A stretch of DNA of 64,000 bases from assembly GCA_017509985.1 (NCBI GenBank), contig JAFWOE010000031.1:40011-104010 (forward strand), read 5' to 3'. Numbering within the stretch: position 1 is the stretch's first letter; each line of letters starts with the position of its first letter. The position numbers were made by a program, and so were the translations under genes. The notes below the pieces were generated by a model. It had not been told where the DNA came from. It did no database searches and saw nothing but the letters and a program-made list of their open reading frames with translations. The stretch is from Lachnospiraceae bacterium (GTDB lineage Bacteria > Bacillota > Clostridia > Lachnospirales > Lachnospiraceae). Below are positions 44,645 through 52,656 of the stretch, in pieces.

Positions 44645-44663
44645 ACAGGATTTTTCACAGTTG

Positions 44664-44692
44664 ATTATAATATATATCCAACTATAAAGCAA
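44664..44692 (-). promoter_or_regulatory. Promoter of the corrinoid operon
   Basis: TTGCTT (44687-44692) and TATAAT (44664-44669) with a 17-base spacer on the minus strand. Transcription would start near 44657, leaving a leader of about 120 bases. The rest of the 338-bp divergent region 44537-44874 is AT-rich; apart from this promoter, the leader hairpins and the aroE-like promoter, nothing was recognised. Confidence 0.6.
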
Positions 44693-44837
44693 AGCAAAAA
44701 TAACTATTATTATTTTCTCATATTAACAAAAAAATTAATACGTTTAGCTGGCACAATACCCGAAAATCTTATTGTGCATTTTCACAAAACAGCTTCATCC
44801 GGCTTTTTTCGGCAGCCCGGATCTGCCAACCTTTGCA

Positions 44838-44867
44838 TTGACATTCTCCCGTTAAGGAATGTATTAT
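44838..44867 (+). promoter_or_regulatory. Promoter of the aroE-like gene, predicts a leaderless mRNA
   Basis: TTGACA (44838-44843) and TATTAT (44862-44867) with an 18-base spacer. The -10 element ends seven bases before the ATG at 44875, so the transcript should begin at or within a base or two of the start codon. The only Shine-Dalgarno-like bases (AAGGAA) lie inside the promoter spacer. Confidence 0.65.
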
Positions 44868-44874
44868 TTTCAAC

Positions 44875-45780
44875 ATGAAAAAATCCAGTTCCCGAACAAT
44901 CTATGCCGGCCTGCTGGGACATCCGGTAAGCGGCTCCCTGTTTCCGACAGTCATGAACCGGCTGTTTGAACTCTGCGGTCTGAAATACGCCTATGAATGC
45001 TTTGATGTCGACCGTGATGAATTCACCTCGGTCCTGGACGAAATCAAACTGTTCGGTTTCAAGGGTGTAAACATAGCGTATCCCGGAAAGAATATCGCCG
45101 CCTACCTTTGCGATTCTCTGGACCGTTCCGCCCTTCTGCCGAATTCCGTTGACACGATCCTGATCAAAGACGGCCGCTCCGTCGGCTTCAATACCCGCGG
45201 GACAGCCTTCCTGATGTCTTCCGGGCGGATCAATGTAAAGGTTCGCAATTCATCGATCACGGTTTTCGGCTGCGGCCAGACCGCCCTGTCCGTTGTTTCC
45301 GCAGCTGCCACACACGGGGCCTCTTCCATCTATATCGGCGCCGATCCGTCCGACAGCCATTACCGGCAGCTTCTGAAGGTTCGCTCCGGACTTCTCCGGG
45401 CATCAAAATGCCGGATCAATGTATTTGATCCGGCGGATATCAATGCTGTTGAATTTGTATTATCGTCCAGTCAGATCCTGGTCAATGCCACGGCATGCGG
45501 AATGGCTCCGGATGTAAAAAACTGTATCCTTCAGGATCCTTATCTGCTGACCCCGAGAATGACTGTAGCGGATATCGTTTATTATCCGAGGGATACCGTC
45601 CTTCTGACACAGGCTGCGCGTTTCGGGTGCAGCATCATCGAAGGCCTGGACTTCCTTGTCAATCAGGCGATCGCTTCTTTCCGGATCTGGACAGGTCTAA
45701 AAGTCCCGGAAGAAGTTCTACCGTCATTATACCAGTCTCTATATCCACAGACTGTATACACTGCGGAATTGCCGGAATAA
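44875..45780 (+). CDS. Divergent shikimate-dehydrogenase-like protein (AroE fold)
   Basis: A 301-residue protein with the AroE layout: GLLGHPVSGSLFP at the start, NIAYPGK with the conserved Lys72, a glycine-rich FGCGQTALSVV for NADP, and EGLDFLVNQA near the end. Several shikimate-binding positions differ. The second serine of S-x-S is F23, the Asn of AVNT is D93, and the catalytic Asp of GxNTDG is R108. It is therefore unlikely to reduce 3-dehydroshikimate and may use another substrate or none. Its last 122 bases overlap rimM on the opposite strand. An authentic aroE would be expected elsewhere. Confidence 0.75.
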   Translation: MKKSSSRTIYAGLLGHPVSGSLFPTVMNRLFELCGLKYAYECFDVDRDEFTSVLDEIKLFGFKGVNIAYPGKNIAAYLCDSLDRSALLPNSVDTILIKDGRSVGFNTRGTAFLMSSGRINVKVRNSSITVFGCGQTALSVVSAAATHGASSIYIGADPSDSHYRQLLKVRSGLLRASKCRINVFDPADINAVEFVLSSSQILVNATACGMAPDVKNCILQDPYLLTPRMTVADIVYYPRDTVLLTQAARFGCSIIEGLDFLVNQAIASFRIWTGLKVPEEVLPSLYQSLYPQTVYTAELPE

Positions 45781-46204
45781 GCACTTCACCGTATTTCGGC
45801 GAATCTACTATGTATACATCGTTTGCCCCGGTCTTCATCACATCCTTCAGGATGCCGAGTTCTCCGCCTCCGGCGGTCTGAACTTTCATATCGATCAGAT
45901 CGGCGATGTAGTACTCCCCTTCTTCCAGCGGTACGGCATCTTCCCGGCTTACAAAGATATCGAGGCCCTTAAAGCCCTCGATATCTTCGATTCTGTCAAA
46001 TCCCTTAAATTTGAGAATAGCCGTCTGTTTGAAATACTTCACATTCTCAATATGAAGGCATTTCCTTGAATGAACTTCATCAAGAAATACTTTTTCAAGC
46101 ACAGAAAACCTTTTAATATCATCCGTTGCCGGATAAACCTTTACTTCTCCCCGGATACCGTGCGTATTGATTATGGTTCCTACTCTGAGATACTGTTCCA
46201 TCAA
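45659..46204 (-). CDS. rimM: 16S rRNA processing protein RimM
   Basis: Assembly factor for the 30S head that binds ribosomal protein S19. The 181 residues have the N-terminal RimM barrel (YLRVGTIINTHGIRGEVKVYP) and the PRC-barrel half (YYIADLIDMKV, TGANDVYIV, VLIPAIPQCIQSVD). The family normally ends soon after ELLPGLLD, so the last dozen residues, encoded opposite the aroE-like gene, look like an extension. The ATG overlaps the khpA stop by four bases. No terminator fits between rimM and the convergent gene. Confidence 0.95.
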   Translation of the reverse strand: MMEQYLRVGTIINTHGIRGEVKVYPATDDIKRFSVLEKVFLDEVHSRKCLHIENVKYFKQTAILKFKGFDRIEDIEGFKGLDIFVSREDAVPLEEGEYYIADLIDMKVQTAGGGELGILKDVMKTGANDVYIVDSPKYGEVLIPAIPQCIQSVDIETGIMTVELLPGLLDLSRSGKKRSPD

Positions 46205-46431
46205 TCCAGGATCTTAACGATCACTTTCTTTTCACTGCCGGCAGAAGCAGCTTTGACAACTGCACGTATCGCCTTGGCGATCCGCCCCTGTCTGCCGATG
46301 ACTTTTCCCATATCCGCTTCCGCTACCTTGAGTTCTACAAGGATCGAATCGCCGGTCTCGGTTTCCGTCACGACAACTTCATCAGGGGATTCCACCAGTG
46401 ATCTGGCGATAAACTCCACTAATTCTTTCAT
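46201..46431 (-). CDS. khpA: KH-domain RNA-binding protein KhpA
   Basis: Small RNA chaperone that works with KhpB in Gram-positive cell growth. The 76 residues form one KH domain with the GKVIGRQGRIAKAIR loop. The start at 46431 follows a GGAGG; an upstream extension to 46473 has no such site. It lies between rpsP and rimM as in most Firmicutes. A 128-bp gap to rpsP includes two copies of ATGCTGCGC (46523-46531 and 46534-46542) of unknown meaning. Confidence 0.95.
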   Translation of the reverse strand: MKELVEFIARSLVESPDEVVVTETETGDSILVELKVAEADMGKVIGRQGRIAKAIRAVVKAASAGSEKKVIVKILD

Positions 46432-46559
46432 AAAAACCTCCATGCATAGCGTGTAATGCTCTTTGCGCACCATACGTCCCTGCTGTCTGATCCGTCAAAC
46501 CTGCTGTACGTCGATGCTTTTGATGCTGCGCATATGCTGCGCTTCTTTTACGGAAGCAG

Positions 46560-46805
46560 TTACTTCTCTATGCCTGCAAGTTTAAGGATTTTAGCAACGG
46601 TTTCGGTCGGCTGGGCGCCGTTGTTGAGCCATTTTCTTGCTGCTTCTTCATCTACTTTGTAAACACTGGGGTCCGCATTGGGATCATAGTGTCCGATCTC
46701 CTCAATAAAGCGGCCGTCACGCGGGGATCTCGCGTCAGCGACAACGATACGATAGAAAGGTGATTTTTTCTTGCCCATTCTCTTAAGACGGATTTTTACT
46801 GCCAT
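46560..46805 (-). CDS. rpsP: 30S ribosomal protein S16
   Basis: Eighty-one residue ribosomal protein of the small subunit with the family start [20 protein letters not shown] and [23 protein letters not shown] stands 10 bases before the ATG. Follows ffh by 67 bases in the conserved ylxM-ffh-rpsP-khpA-rimM order. Confidence 0.98.
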   Translation of the reverse strand: MAVKIRLKRMGKKKSPFYRIVVADARSPRDGRFIEEIGHYDPNADPSVYKVDEEAARKWLNNGAQPTETVAKILKLAGIEK

Positions 46806-46872
46806 TTTTGATTTTCCTCCACTTAAATAAATAATAATTCTGTAAATCTATGCGACACCGGGGTCTCCGGCA

Positions 46873-48222
46873 TCAGAAAGGAAACTTAAAGCCTCCTAAC
46901 ATACCTTTTTTGCCGGGTTTCATCATACCGGGCATCTTTTTCATCATCTTGCGGGTCTGGTCGAACTGTTTCATGAAACGGTTCACCTCATCAATGGAAA
47001 GTCCGCACCCTCTGGCGATCCGCTGCTTCCTTGAAAGGTTGATCATATCCGGGTTGGCCCGCTCTTTAGGCGTCATGGACTGAATGATCGCTTCTTTCCT
47101 GGCCAGGTCCTTTTCGTCGATCAGTTCGTCGATGTCCCTGGCCTTGATGCCCATTCCGGGAATCATGCCGAGGATACTGCTGATTCCGCCCATCTGCTTC
47201 ATCTGGGACATGCTGTCCAGATAATCGTTGAAATCAAATGATGCTTTTTTGATCTTTTCCGCCAGCCTGGTCGCTTTTTCTTCGTCGACCGCTGCCTGGG
47301 CTTTTTCGATCAGGCTCATGATGTCGCCCATACCGAGAATACGGGACGCCATACGGTCCGGATAAAACTGTTCCAGATCTTCCGGCTTCTCACCCATGCC
47401 GACATAAAGGATCGGCTTGCCGCTGACCGCACGGACAGACAGTGCGGCACCGCCCCGGGTATCGCCGTCGAGCTTCGTCAGGATCACTCCGTCAATACCG
47501 ACCTCGTTCTGGAAAGTTTCGGAAACGTTTACCGCATCCTGACCGGTCATGGAATCAGCCACAAGGATGGTCCAGTCCACGTCGATATTTTCCTTGATCT
47601 CTTTCAGCTCGCGCATCATATCTTCGTCGATGTGAAGACGTCCTGCTGTATCTATGATCAGTACGTTGTTTCCGTTGGCCTTTGCATGTTCATACGCCGC
47701 CCTGGAAATGTCTACGGGCGATTTTTTGTCTCCCATGGAGAAGACCGGAACACCGACTTTTTCGGCGTTGACTTCCAGCTGCCTGATCGCGGCGGGACGG
47801 TACACGTCACAGGCAACGAGCAGCGGCCTTCTTCCGGCTTTCTGGAATTTGGAGGCCAGCTTGGCGGCGGTAGTCGTTTTGCCGGCACCCTGAAGTCCGG
47901 CCATCATGATGACCGTGATCTCGTTTGAGGGGCGGAGCTTTATCTCGGTCGTTTCCGCACCCATCAGCTCGATCAGCTCGTCATTGACCAGCTTGATGAC
48001 GGTCTGGCCGGGATTAAGGCCCTCCAGCACATCCGATCCGACAGCCTTTGCCTCAATGGATTTTGTGAACTGCTTGACGACTTTGTAGCTGACGTCAGCT
48101 TCGAGCAGGGCCATCTTGACTTCCTTCAGCGCCGCTTTCACATCGCTCTCCGTCAGTCTTCCCTTGCTTCGCAGCTTTCGGAACGCATTCTGCAGTTTTT
48201 CGGTTAAGCTTTCAAAAGCCAT
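46873..48222 (-). CDS. ffh: Signal recognition particle protein Ffh
   Basis: GTPase that binds 4.5S/scRNA and delivers membrane proteins to FtsY. The 449 residues have an N domain, a G domain with GLQGAGKTTTAAKLA, DTAGRLHIDEDMM and TKLDGDTRGGA, and a methionine-rich M domain (MKKMPGMMKPGKKGMLGG at the end) for signal peptides and RNA. The ATG overlaps the ylxM stop (TAATG), so the pair is coupled. Confidence 0.98.
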   Translation of the reverse strand: MAFESLTEKLQNAFRKLRSKGRLTESDVKAALKEVKMALLEADVSYKVVKQFTKSIEAKAVGSDVLEGLNPGQTVIKLVNDELIELMGAETTEIKLRPSNEITVIMMAGLQGAGKTTTAAKLASKFQKAGRRPLLVACDVYRPAAIRQLEVNAEKVGVPVFSMGDKKSPVDISRAAYEHAKANGNNVLIIDTAGRLHIDEDMMRELKEIKENIDVDWTILVADSMTGQDAVNVSETFQNEVGIDGVILTKLDGDTRGGAALSVRAVSGKPILYVGMGEKPEDLEQFYPDRMASRILGMGDIMSLIEKAQAAVDEEKATRLAEKIKKASFDFNDYLDSMSQMKQMGGISSILGMIPGMGIKARDIDELIDEKDLARKEAIIQSMTPKERANPDMINLSRKQRIARGCGLSIDEVNRFMKQFDQTRKMMKKMPGMMKPGKKGMLGGFKFPF

Positions 48223-48551
48223 TACAATTCCTCTATTAAAGAATCCGTCTCACGAATGATGGATTCCGTATCGACCGGCCTGCTTTCCGCCAGTTCCCGG
48301 ATCCTGTCCGCTCTCTTTCGAATGGACAGGAATTTCTCCACCAGATGAAGCTTGGATTCATACTCTGTCATTGCCGCATTGCACCTTTTGATAATATCGT
48401 GCACGCCCTGCCTTGTGATATTCAGAGAGTCGGCCGCTTCTGAGAGAGAAAGATCCTCAAAGACGACAGCTTCGTAGATCTTCCGCTGGTGCTCCGTAAG
48501 AAGTTCCCCGTAAAAATCATATAAATAAGTATGTTTCAACAGCTCGTCCAT
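48222..48551 (-). CDS. ylxM: YlxM-family helix-turn-helix protein, modulator of SRP
   Basis: The 109-residue protein has the UPF0122 helix-turn-helix ([21 protein letters not shown] and then [13 protein letters not shown]). YlxM acts with Ffh in Gram-positive SRP function. The start is placed at ATG 48551 ([14 protein letters not shown], the normal family N-terminus); an open frame runs further to 48641. No ribosome binding site is visible, and a strong promoter ends only 13 bases before the ATG, so the mRNA should have a leader of about 6-7 bases. Confidence 0.93.
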   Translation of the reverse strand: MDELLKHTYLYDFYGELLTEHQRKIYEAVVFEDLSLSEAADSLNITRQGVHDIIKRCNAAMTEYESKLHLVEKFLSIRKRADRIRELAESRPVDTESIIRETDSLIEEL

Positions 48552-48564
48552 CACAACATGCACT

Positions 48565-48593
48565 ATAATACACATTGCGGCCGGGGCTGTCAA
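48565..48593 (-). promoter_or_regulatory. Promoter of ylxM-ffh-rpsP-khpA-rimM, near-leaderless
   Basis: TTGACA (48588-48593) and TATTAT (48565-48570) with a 17-base spacer on the minus strand. The expected start is near 48557-48558, six or seven bases before the ylxM ATG. Confidence 0.75.
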
Positions 48594-48637
48594 GCATTTT
48601 ATCTTTACAGTTTGGAGGCGGTTCGATTCGGAACCGG

Positions 48638-49573
48638 TCACAATACCGTCGAGGCAAAGCCGACGATCGCCGGAAGCGTAACAATGCTGAGCAGTACGCT
48701 CATAAGGAAGGTCTCCATCGATCGTTCCAGCCGCTCATTGGAGCCGTCCGAGAAGAAGATGCTGACCGCTGCCATCGGAGCGGAAGCCGTGATCAGAACA
48801 GTCAGCGCCATGGTCCGGTCCATGGGGATCAGGCGCAGTACCGCCAGAGTCAGGAGAGGGATCACGACAAGCTTCAGGGCACAGATAAAATAATTCCGGA
48901 TATGTTTGAAGCCCTTAAAAGCATTATAAGACGCATGATACATTCCGCAGGCTACCATAGCCAGCGGACTGGTCATATTCCCGATGCTGTCGACCGCATC
49001 CTGTACTACCGCAGGGAAAGAAAGATGCAGCAGATACATCACCATTCCCAGTCCCGTCAGATAGAAAAACGGATGATGGAACAGCTTCAGGTAATTTTTG
49101 AGAGACCTCCCGCCCTTTACTTTGCCGAGCAGGGCGTGACCGTAAGACCAGATCAGGAGGTTAAACGTCACATTGATCGCAACACAGTAGAAACCGCCGA
49201 CCGTACCAAGAAGGCCGAGGCAGAGCGGAATACCGATAAACCCGGTGTTGCCGAAAATCACACTGAATCTTTCGGAAGGGAGTATCTTCGGATCACTCCC
49301 GATCTTCGCAATAAAAGATACCGGTATGCATGCCAGATGAAAGATCAGGCTGATCAGCATACAGAGGAGAAAGCGTTTGAGCGCGTCCGTCGAATATTCA
49401 AAATTAAAGCAGGAAAGCGACAGTAAAGGGGAAACGACATAAAGAACAAAAGTAGTGAAATGCCGTTTGGACTCTTCCGTAAATACTTTTGTCCGGATCA
49501 GGATCACTCCGAGCCCCATATACAGGGCCATGGTCGCCAGCTGCCGGCTTAGGATTAAAGCTGCTTCCAACAT
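48638..49573 (-). CDS. AEC-family (auxin efflux carrier-like) transporter
   Basis: Integral membrane protein of 311 residues with about ten hydrophobic segments in two halves, the layout of the AEC family, which moves small carboxylates such as malate or other organic anions. Family features are [30 protein letters not shown] in the first half and [17 protein letters not shown] in the second. It lies six bases after rnhA and is the last gene of that run. A short 6-bp hairpin (48619-48636) follows without a T tract. Substrate unknown. Confidence 0.85.
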   Translation of the reverse strand: MLEAALILSRQLATMALYMGLGVILIRTKVFTEESKRHFTTFVLYVVSPLLSLSCFNFEYSTDALKRFLLCMLISLIFHLACIPVSFIAKIGSDPKILPSERFSVIFGNTGFIGIPLCLGLLGTVGGFYCVAINVTFNLLIWSYGHALLGKVKGGRSLKNYLKLFHHPFFYLTGLGMVMYLLHLSFPAVVQDAVDSIGNMTSPLAMVACGMYHASYNAFKGFKHIRNYFICALKLVVIPLLTLAVLRLIPMDRTMALTVLITASAPMAAVSIFFSDGSNERLERSMETFLMSVLLSIVTLPAIVGFASTVL

Positions 49574-49579
49574 CGGGAT

Positions 49580-50074
49580 CTATTCTACTCCCTCATCGAT
49601 CAAAAGGTCTTCTCCGTCTGCGGCCGCAGTTGCAAGCCGGTCACAGCGTTCGTTGTCCGGGTTTTCGGCATGTCCTTTTACCCAGACATAGGTGATCTCA
49701 TGCTGCCTGGAGACCTCCAGAAGCATTTTCCAGAGATCAACATTCTTTACCTTCTCTTTTTTCCCTCGCGTCCAGCCTTTTTTGATCCATCCGTCGATCC
49801 AGTGTTCGTTGAAGGCATTGACAAGATACTGGGAATCGGAATACAGGGTCACCGAGCAGGGCATCTCCAGGCAGGAAAGACCGGCGATCGCCGCCATCAG
49901 TTCCATACGGTTATTCGTGGTCCGGACATAGCCTTTCGAGCCTTCCTTTTCATGCAGGCGGCCTTTGGAATCCACAAATTTCAGGACAAAGCCGTAGCCG
50001 CCCGGTCCGTTTGGATTTCCGCGCGCCGACCCGTCTGTATACAATTCTACTTTCGGAAGGTCTTTTGCACTCAT
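49580..50074 (-). CDS. rnhA: Ribonuclease HI
   Basis: Cuts the RNA strand of RNA-DNA hybrids in the cytoplasm. The 164-residue core has the four acidic catalytic residues in YTDGSARGNP, NNRMELMAA, SDSQYLV and NERCDRLA, with VKGHAENP before the last. The start is uncertain. ATG 50074 gives the usual N-terminus but has no clear binding site, and a GTG at 50125, six bases after the upstream gene, would add 17 residues. Confidence 0.95.
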   Translation of the reverse strand: MSAKDLPKVELYTDGSARGNPNGPGGYGFVLKFVDSKGRLHEKEGSKGYVRTTNNRMELMAAIAGLSCLEMPCSVTLYSDSQYLVNAFNEHWIDGWIKKGWTRGKKEKVKNVDLWKMLLEVSRQHEITYVWVKGHAENPDNERCDRLATAAADGEDLLIDEGVE

Positions 50075-50131
50075 TGTGAACTGCTGCAGGATCCGCTGCC
50101 GGCCTTCTGATACTGTGCCGGCCACCGGATA

Positions 50132-51163
50132 TCAGTCTTTATTAAAAGTCACATACGTTTTTTTCAGGGCTACCGCGATCGTGATCCCGCTCGCAGAACT
50201 CATTACGGAAACGATCCTGGCATCCCCGCTGACCAGGGCGGCATATTCCGCGTCGTTTTTTCCGGGAAATGCATCCCTGTATCTTGCAAGGGCTTCCTGC
50301 GAAACGACCGTGACCGGGTAATCATTCGCAGCACAGATCGCCTCGATCACCGGGGTATAAACCCCGTCCACGGCATTGACCCTGGAGATCGACTCCGGAT
50401 ACAGGTTCATCGTCTTCAGTGTGTCATTCATGAAGATCTCGATATCTTTCGGCGTCAGATCGTTTTCAATGGAAATACCCAGTTCCATACAGCGCGGGAT
50501 CAGCCATAAAGTATGCCCGAAATAACAGTTTTTATACGACGGGCTCAGATAGATCCCAAGGGGACCGGTCTCGGCCCAGTACATTCCTTCCGGCAGATCA
50601 CCTTTTACAGGGAACGAAGTATAGAAACCGATCTTTTCACCGGAATCAAGGGCTGCCGTGATCTCCTTCGCGTAATTGGAATTGGAAATGACCATATTAT
50701 TGCCGGCCGCATACTCCTCGACGTTAAATCCGGCTTCCATGATAATGCCTCCGGAGTTAACCGCGGTGATCCCGGATTTCTGCTCGAGCCAGAGCGACAT
50801 CTCATATGCTTCGCCCTTTTTGCCCGAAAGTACCGGAACGCTGTACTTTCCCTGCTGGTCGATCGCGATGACCGCCGGATCTTCTGCCTGTCCTTTAATG
50901 GATGGGGCAAAGTTCCTTACGGCTTTTGCCACGGTGCAGAGATAGACGATGATATCCGAATCTTCGAACCGGTTGGCCGACCATTCCTTGGTCGGAACGG
51001 TCACGGGCGTATATCCTTCCACACCGAAGCCCGAACTGTCCTTGCAGTACCATTCGGTCTGCATATCCTGCAGTGCGGCCCACTGCTCAATATCCGGCCG
51101 CAGGGATTCCTGGAACCGGAAGCCGTGCTCGCTGAAACTGATTACTGATATTTTACCCGGCAT
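50132..51163 (-). CDS. Divergent CbiG-like protein outside a cobalamin operon
   Basis: The 343 residues follow the CbiG plan (cobalt-precorrin-5A hydrolase of anaerobic B12 synthesis). There is an N-terminal part with VAKAVRNFAPSIKGQAEDPAV and IDQQGKYSVPVLSG, a middle region, and a CbiG_C-like end (LGISIENDLTPKDIE). Expected residues are changed: the usual SGHxGGAN after the LSG reads SGKKGEAY, and the S-x-D-x-K-x-x-E stretch of the C-terminal domain reads NAVDGVYTP. Catalysis as a hydrolase is doubtful. It is coupled to thrC (start 2 bases after the stop) and has no other cob/cbi neighbour in the window. Confidence 0.65.
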   Translation of the reverse strand: MPGKISVISFSEHGFRFQESLRPDIEQWAALQDMQTEWYCKDSSGFGVEGYTPVTVPTKEWSANRFEDSDIIVYLCTVAKAVRNFAPSIKGQAEDPAVIAIDQQGKYSVPVLSGKKGEAYEMSLWLEQKSGITAVNSGGIIMEAGFNVEEYAAGNNMVISNSNYAKEITAALDSGEKIGFYTSFPVKGDLPEGMYWAETGPLGIYLSPSYKNCYFGHTLWLIPRCMELGISIENDLTPKDIEIFMNDTLKTMNLYPESISRVNAVDGVYTPVIEAICAANDYPVTVVSQEALARYRDAFPGKNDAEYAALVSGDARIVSVMSSASGITIAVALKKTYVTFNKD

Positions 51164-51165
51164 AA

Positions 51166-52656
51166 TTATCCTTTCATCAGACTGTCCGTAACAGTCTTTT
51201 TCATCTCTTCGATATCGATCACTGTGTTGTGACGCACCGGCGCGTCAAACAGCTCGGTGATCGCTTTCGGCATCGGCATTTTCGACAGGCTGTTCAGATC
51301 GCTGAACAATGTCATATCATCATGTTCGTCGTATTTTTTGTCGATCGCCGCAAGAACACTTCTCGCAAACTTATAGGGACTGGCCGTGCTTGCGATCACG
51401 GTCGGTGTTTCATCTCCTGTCAGTTTACCGTATTTCTCATATACCGCCGCGCCGACAGCCGTATGCGGATCGAGAATATAGTCTTTCTCATTGTAATATT
51501 TCCGGATCACTTCCGCCGTTTCCAACTCATCGGCGGTTCCGCCGACAAAGATCTTCATCTTATCCTTCATTTCCGGCGTGATCTCATATTTTCCTCCGGT
51601 CCGGAGGGCTGCCATATAGGCAGAACTTCTTTCGGCGTCATATCCTGTGGCCTCAAAGATCAGTCTTTCCAGATTGCTGGATACCAGGATATCCATAGAC
51701 GGGGAAGACGTCAGAATAAACTCCCTGTTTTTGTCATAAATGCCGGTCTCGAAAAAGTCGAAAAGGACCTTGTTTTCATTGGAGGCGCAGATCAGGCGGT
51801 TCACCGGAAGCCCCATCCTGTATGCATAATACGCCGCAAGGATATTGCCGAAATTTCCGGTAGGCACAACGATGTTGATCTTTTCGCCGGATGCGATCTT
51901 ACCCATATTGACCATCTGATAGTAAGCCCAGACGTAATACACGATCTGCGGCACAAGGCGGCCGATATTGATGGAATTCGCGGAGCTGAACTCAAATCCT
52001 GCCTCTTTCAGTTCCTTCTGAAGTTCTTTATCGTTGAACATTTTCTTGACGCCGGTCTGGGCATCGTCAAAATTGCCGCGGATCGCGATCACGCGGGTAT
52101 TGTCGCCCTTCTGCGTGACCATCTGCTTCTCCTGAACACGGCTCACACCGTCCTTCGGATAAAATACAATGATCCGGATGCCGGGCACGTCCGCAAAACC
52201 GGCCAGGGCCGCTTTCCCGGTATCTCCGCTAGTCGCTGTAAGGATAACGATCTCGCTGCTCATGTTGTTCTTTTTTGCAGCCGTAGTCATCAGATACGGC
52301 AGGATCGAAAGCGCCATGTCCTTAAACGCGATGGTTGCGCCGTGATACAGTTCCAGAAAGCAGACATTCCCGCAGTCATGCATTGCCGCCGCTTCCGGAA
52401 CCTCGAATTTATCATCATAGGCATGGTCGATGCAGTATTTTAATTCCTCGTCGGTATAATCGGTCAGGAAGCGCTTCATGATCTCAAAGGCAAGTTCCTT
52501 GTAGGACAGGCCTTTCAGGATATCCGGATCCACGTCGAGCTCCGGGATCTGCTGCGGAACGAATAATCCCCCGTCCGAAGCAAGGCCTTTCAGGATCGCC
52601 TGGCTGGCCGGCACATTGTTTTCCAAACCTCTGGTGCTGTTATAAAGTATCTGCAT
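51166..52656 (-). CDS. thrC: Threonine synthase
   Basis: PLP enzyme converting O-phosphohomoserine to threonine. The 496 residues show the N-terminal YNSTRGLENNVPASQAIL, the PLP lysine in HGATIAFKDMA, TATSGDTGKAAL and VPTGNFGNILAAYYA. AAAGGA lies 8 bases before the ATG, and the first 17 bases overlap recN. Confidence 0.97.
   Translation of the reverse strand: MQILYNSTRGLENNVPASQAILKGLASDGGLFVPQQIPELDVDPDILKGLSYKELAFEIMKRFLTDYTDEELKYCIDHAYDDKFEVPEAAAMHDCGNVCFLELYHGATIAFKDMALSILPYLMTTAAKKNNMSSEIVILTATSGDTGKAALAGFADVPGIRIIVFYPKDGVSRVQEKQMVTQKGDNTRVIAIRGNFDDAQTGVKKMFNDKELQKELKEAGFEFSSANSINIGRLVPQIVYYVWAYYQMVNMGKIASGEKINIVVPTGNFGNILAAYYAYRMGLPVNRLICASNENKVLFDFFETGIYDKNREFILTSSPSMDILVSSNLERLIFEATGYDAERSSAYMAALRTGGKYEITPEMKDKMKIFVGGTADELETAEVIRKYYNEKDYILDPHTAVGAAVYEKYGKLTGDETPTVIASTASPYKFARSVLAAIDKKYDEHDDMTLFSDLNSLSKMPMPKAITELFDAPVRHNTVIDIEEMKKTVTDSLMKG

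Noticed and set aside
44537..44660. Cobalamin riboswitch in the corrinoid operon leader
   Set aside because: The leader is only about 120 bases and shows two simple hairpins; the B12-box and the conserved core were not found.
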